Notes under the pieces: model-generated
What the model was told of the DNA's origin: nothing
Databases searched by the model: none
Seen by the model: only the letters and a program-made list of their open reading frames with translations
Origin: JBOFDP01 sp051647125
Lineage (GTDB): Bacteria; Bacteroidota; Bacteroidia; Chitinophagales; Chitinophagaceae
Assembly: GCA_051647125.1 (NCBI GenBank)
Contig: JBOFDP010000030.1
Span: 1 to 7,426, forward strand
Reading direction: 5' to 3'
DNA length: 7,426 bases
Position numbers and translations under genes: made by a program
Shown: positions 5,709 to 7,426 of the stretch, piece after piece
Position numbering within the stretch: the first letter of the stretch is position 1
Layout of the letters: every line of letters starts with the position of its first letter

Positions 5709-6761
5709 GTGAAAATAGAGAGAGAAAAATTTCAACAAAAGTTAGATCATGCTGATGTTGATCTATATTATTTGATAAACAATTATGGCATGCAGGTCGC
5801 CATTACTAATTATGGGGCACGCATTGTAAGTATTATCACAACAGATAAGTTTGGTAAGGATATAGATACTGTACTTGGTTTTAATAGTTTAGAAGGGTAT
5901 CTTAAAGCTCATGAAGCTTATTTTGGTGCTACTATAGGAAGATATGCCAATAGAATAAGGCACGGAAAGTTTACATTAGACAATAACACCTACTCATTAG
6001 CTATTAACAATGGGCAGAATCATTTACATGGCGGAAAAAACGGATTTCATGCAAAAGTATGGCATGTAGAGTATCATAATCATCAAGAGCTTAAACTTTC
6101 CTACCTTTCAAAAGATCAGGAAGAAAACTATCCAGGAAACTTAACAACTATTGTCCATTTTTCTTTAACTGAAAAAAATGAACTTGTTATAGAATACAAA
6201 TTAAATGCAGACAAAACAACCATTGCAAATATTACTAACCATACTTTTTTTAACCTTAATGGAGAAGGAAATGAGGAGGTACTCAACCATATTTTAGAAA
6301 TCAAAGCAAATGAATTTTTAGCTATTGATAAAACTTCTATTCCTATAGGAAATCCAATAAAACTAGAAAATACCCCCTTTGATTTTAGAATGCCTAAGTT
6401 AATAGGACAGGATATAAATTCGAAGAATATACAAATAAAAAATGGAGCAGGATATGACCATTGTTTTATTTTGGAAAATAATAAAACAGTTAAGGAAGCA
6501 GCTTCCTGCTATAGCCCACTTACAGGTATTTACTTGCAAGTATTAACAGACCTTCCTGGTATCCAATTATACACAGGCAATTGGCTTGGAAATATAGATA
6601 AAGGAAAATCTGGCAAATATTATGGTACAAGGTCTGCCTTTTGTTTAGAAACGCAATTCTTCCCCAATACACCTAATGAACCTACCTATCCTACTTGTAT
6701 AGTAAACCCTAATGAAATATTTAAAACAACTACTATTTATAAGTATGGCATTAAATATTAA
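5709..6761 (+). CDS. galM: Aldose 1-epimerase (galactose mutarotase)
   Basis: This 350-residue enzyme interconverts the alpha and beta anomers of galactose (and often glucose), supplying the alpha form that galactokinase needs. No signal peptide is seen, so it acts in the cytoplasm. Family landmarks are GARIVSI (36-42), FGATIGRYANRI (72-83; Arg82 binds sugar), NHLHGG (104-109; His107), NITNHTFFNL (174-183; His178, the likely general acid), GYDHCF (248-253; Asp250) and FCLETQFFPN (311-320; Glu314, the likely general base). All catalytic residues are present. The start is GTG at 5709-5711: the codon just before it is an in-frame TAG (5706-5708), and the next in-frame Met is residue 28, inside the conserved N-terminal strand, so GTG is the only sensible usual start. 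No Shine-Dalgarno is visible, as usual for the phylum. Gaps of 21 bases to the fucosidase and 20 bases to galK indicate one operon. Confidence 0.94.
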   Translation: MKIEREKFQQKLDHADVDLYYLINNYGMQVAITNYGARIVSIITTDKFGKDIDTVLGFNSLEGYLKAHEAYFGATIGRYANRIRHGKFTLDNNTYSLAINNGQNHLHGGKNGFHAKVWHVEYHNHQELKLSYLSKDQEENYPGNLTTIVHFSLTEKNELVIEYKLNADKTTIANITNHTFFNLNGEGNEEVLNHILEIKANEFLAIDKTSIPIGNPIKLENTPFDFRMPKLIGQDINSKNIQIKNGAGYDHCFILENNKTVKEAASCYSPLTGIYLQVLTDLPGIQLYTGNWLGNIDKGKSGKYYGTRSAFCLETQFFPNTPNEPTYPTCIVNPNEIFKTTTIYKYGIKY

Positions 6762-6781
6762 AAATATTCTAACAAAATGTT

Positions 6782-7426
6782 ATGATAAAACAATTAAAAA
6801 AAGATTTTGAATATTTCTTCAAAAAAGATTCTGAAAAAACACATAGTTATTTTGCTCCTGGTAGGGTTAATCTTATTGGAGAACATACCGATTACAATGG
6901 CGGACATGTATTTCCCTGCGCCCTTTCCTTTGGTATTTATGCAGTTGTAAGCAAAAGAACAGACAACCAAATAAGAATGTATTCTACAAACTTTAAAGAA
7001 ATAGGAATTGTACAATTTGATATAGAACATTTATTTAATGAACCCTCTCACAACTGGGCAAATTATCCCAAGGGTGTAATAAAAATTTTTGCTAACCATG
7101 AATATAAAATAGTGCATGGATTAGATATTCTAATAGGTGGCGATATCCCTCATAATGCGGGACTATCTTCCTCTGCGTCCATAGAACTATTAACTGCCAT
7201 TATTTTAAATGATATTTTCAAATTCAATATCAATAGAATAGAGATGGTAAAAATGTGTCAAGAGGCAGAGAATAAATTTATTGGTGTAAATTGTGGTATT
7301 ATGGATCAATTTGCCATAGGCATGGGGAAAAAAGATCATGCTATTTTATTGAATTGTAATAATTTAAAATATGATTACGCCCCTTTATCTTTAGGTAAAT
7401 ATAAAATTGTAATTACTAATACTAAC
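6782..7426 (+). CDS. galK: Galactokinase, N-terminal part, cut by window edge
   Basis: The window holds the first 215 residues of this GHMP-family kinase, which phosphorylates alpha-D-galactose to galactose-1-phosphate with ATP in the cytoplasm, the first committed Leloir step. A complete protein would be about 380 residues. The galactokinase signature GRVNLIGEHTDYNGG is at 27-41; Arg28 is the catalytic arginine and Asp37 contacts the sugar. The GHMP phosphate-binding loop GGDIPHNAGLSSSASIE is at 119-135. The catalytic base is Asp175 in CGIMDQF (171-177). The frame is open to the last base without a stop. ATG at 6782 gives the normal N-terminal length; an ATG at 6777 in another frame meets a stop almost at once. 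It follows galM by 20 bases. Given the operon, galT or a sugar transporter is the natural next gene, but it lies outside the window. Confidence 0.96.
   Translation, partial: MIKQLKKDFEYFFKKDSEKTHSYFAPGRVNLIGEHTDYNGGHVFPCALSFGIYAVVSKRTDNQIRMYSTNFKEIGIVQFDIEHLFNEPSHNWANYPKGVIKIFANHEYKIVHGLDILIGGDIPHNAGLSSSASIELLTAIILNDIFKFNINRIEMVKMCQEAENKFIGVNCGIMDQFAIGMGKKDHAILLNCNNLKYDYAPLSLGKYKIVITNTN

Noticed and set aside
6794..7030. 78-codon open frame on the minus strand
   Set aside because: It lies wholly inside galK, whose frame carries clear catalytic motifs; the antisense peptide has no recognisable domain.

Overview
The window looks like a piece of Bacteroidota chromosome, probably from a flavobacterium-like organism. 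The DNA is strongly AT-rich. Starts lack Shine-Dalgarno sequences, and several gene starts are preceded by the Bacteroidota -7 promoter word TAnnTTTG. The proteins resemble Flavobacteriia forms. The genus cannot be fixed from this sequence; a Weeksellaceae-like lineage is only a guess.

Left part (1-3376, all minus strand): reading in the direction of transcription, a stand-alone 4'-phosphopantetheinyl transferase comes first. It is followed by a closely spaced set: a TM2-domain membrane protein, the YifB/ComM-type AAA+ ATPase (comM), and a PD-(D/E)XK nuclease-family gene that runs off the left edge. Gaps in this set are 20 and 14 bases, so it may be one transcript. The nuclease gene is broken by a frameshift near 480-495: its N-terminal motif is in one frame, and the D...ExK nuclease core is in another frame that contains no ATG.

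Middle part (3377-4382): a divergent promoter region separates the transferase from a plus-strand dCTP deaminase (dcd). After dcd lies a hairpin that could serve as a two-way terminator. Next comes a 44-residue lipoprotein gene on the minus strand (4054-4188) with a good Bacteroidota promoter; it is easily missed because of its size. The 194-base gap that follows carries divergent promoters and small palindromes.

Right part (4383-7426, plus strand): a sugar-use operon, made of a secreted GH29 alpha-L-fucosidase, aldose 1-epimerase (galM, GTG start) and galactokinase (galK, cut by the right edge). Gaps are 21 and 20 bases. The likely logic is that fucose is trimmed from fucosylated galactosides outside the cytoplasm, and the galactose then enters the Leloir pathway as beta-galactose -> alpha-galactose -> galactose-1-phosphate. 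A transporter, a beta-galactosidase and galT are not in view and may lie to the right.

I see no mobile element, CRISPR array, tRNA or rRNA, and no clear new multi-gene system. The items most worth a second look are the frameshifted nuclease, the tiny lipoprotein and the fucosidase-Leloir gene pairing.
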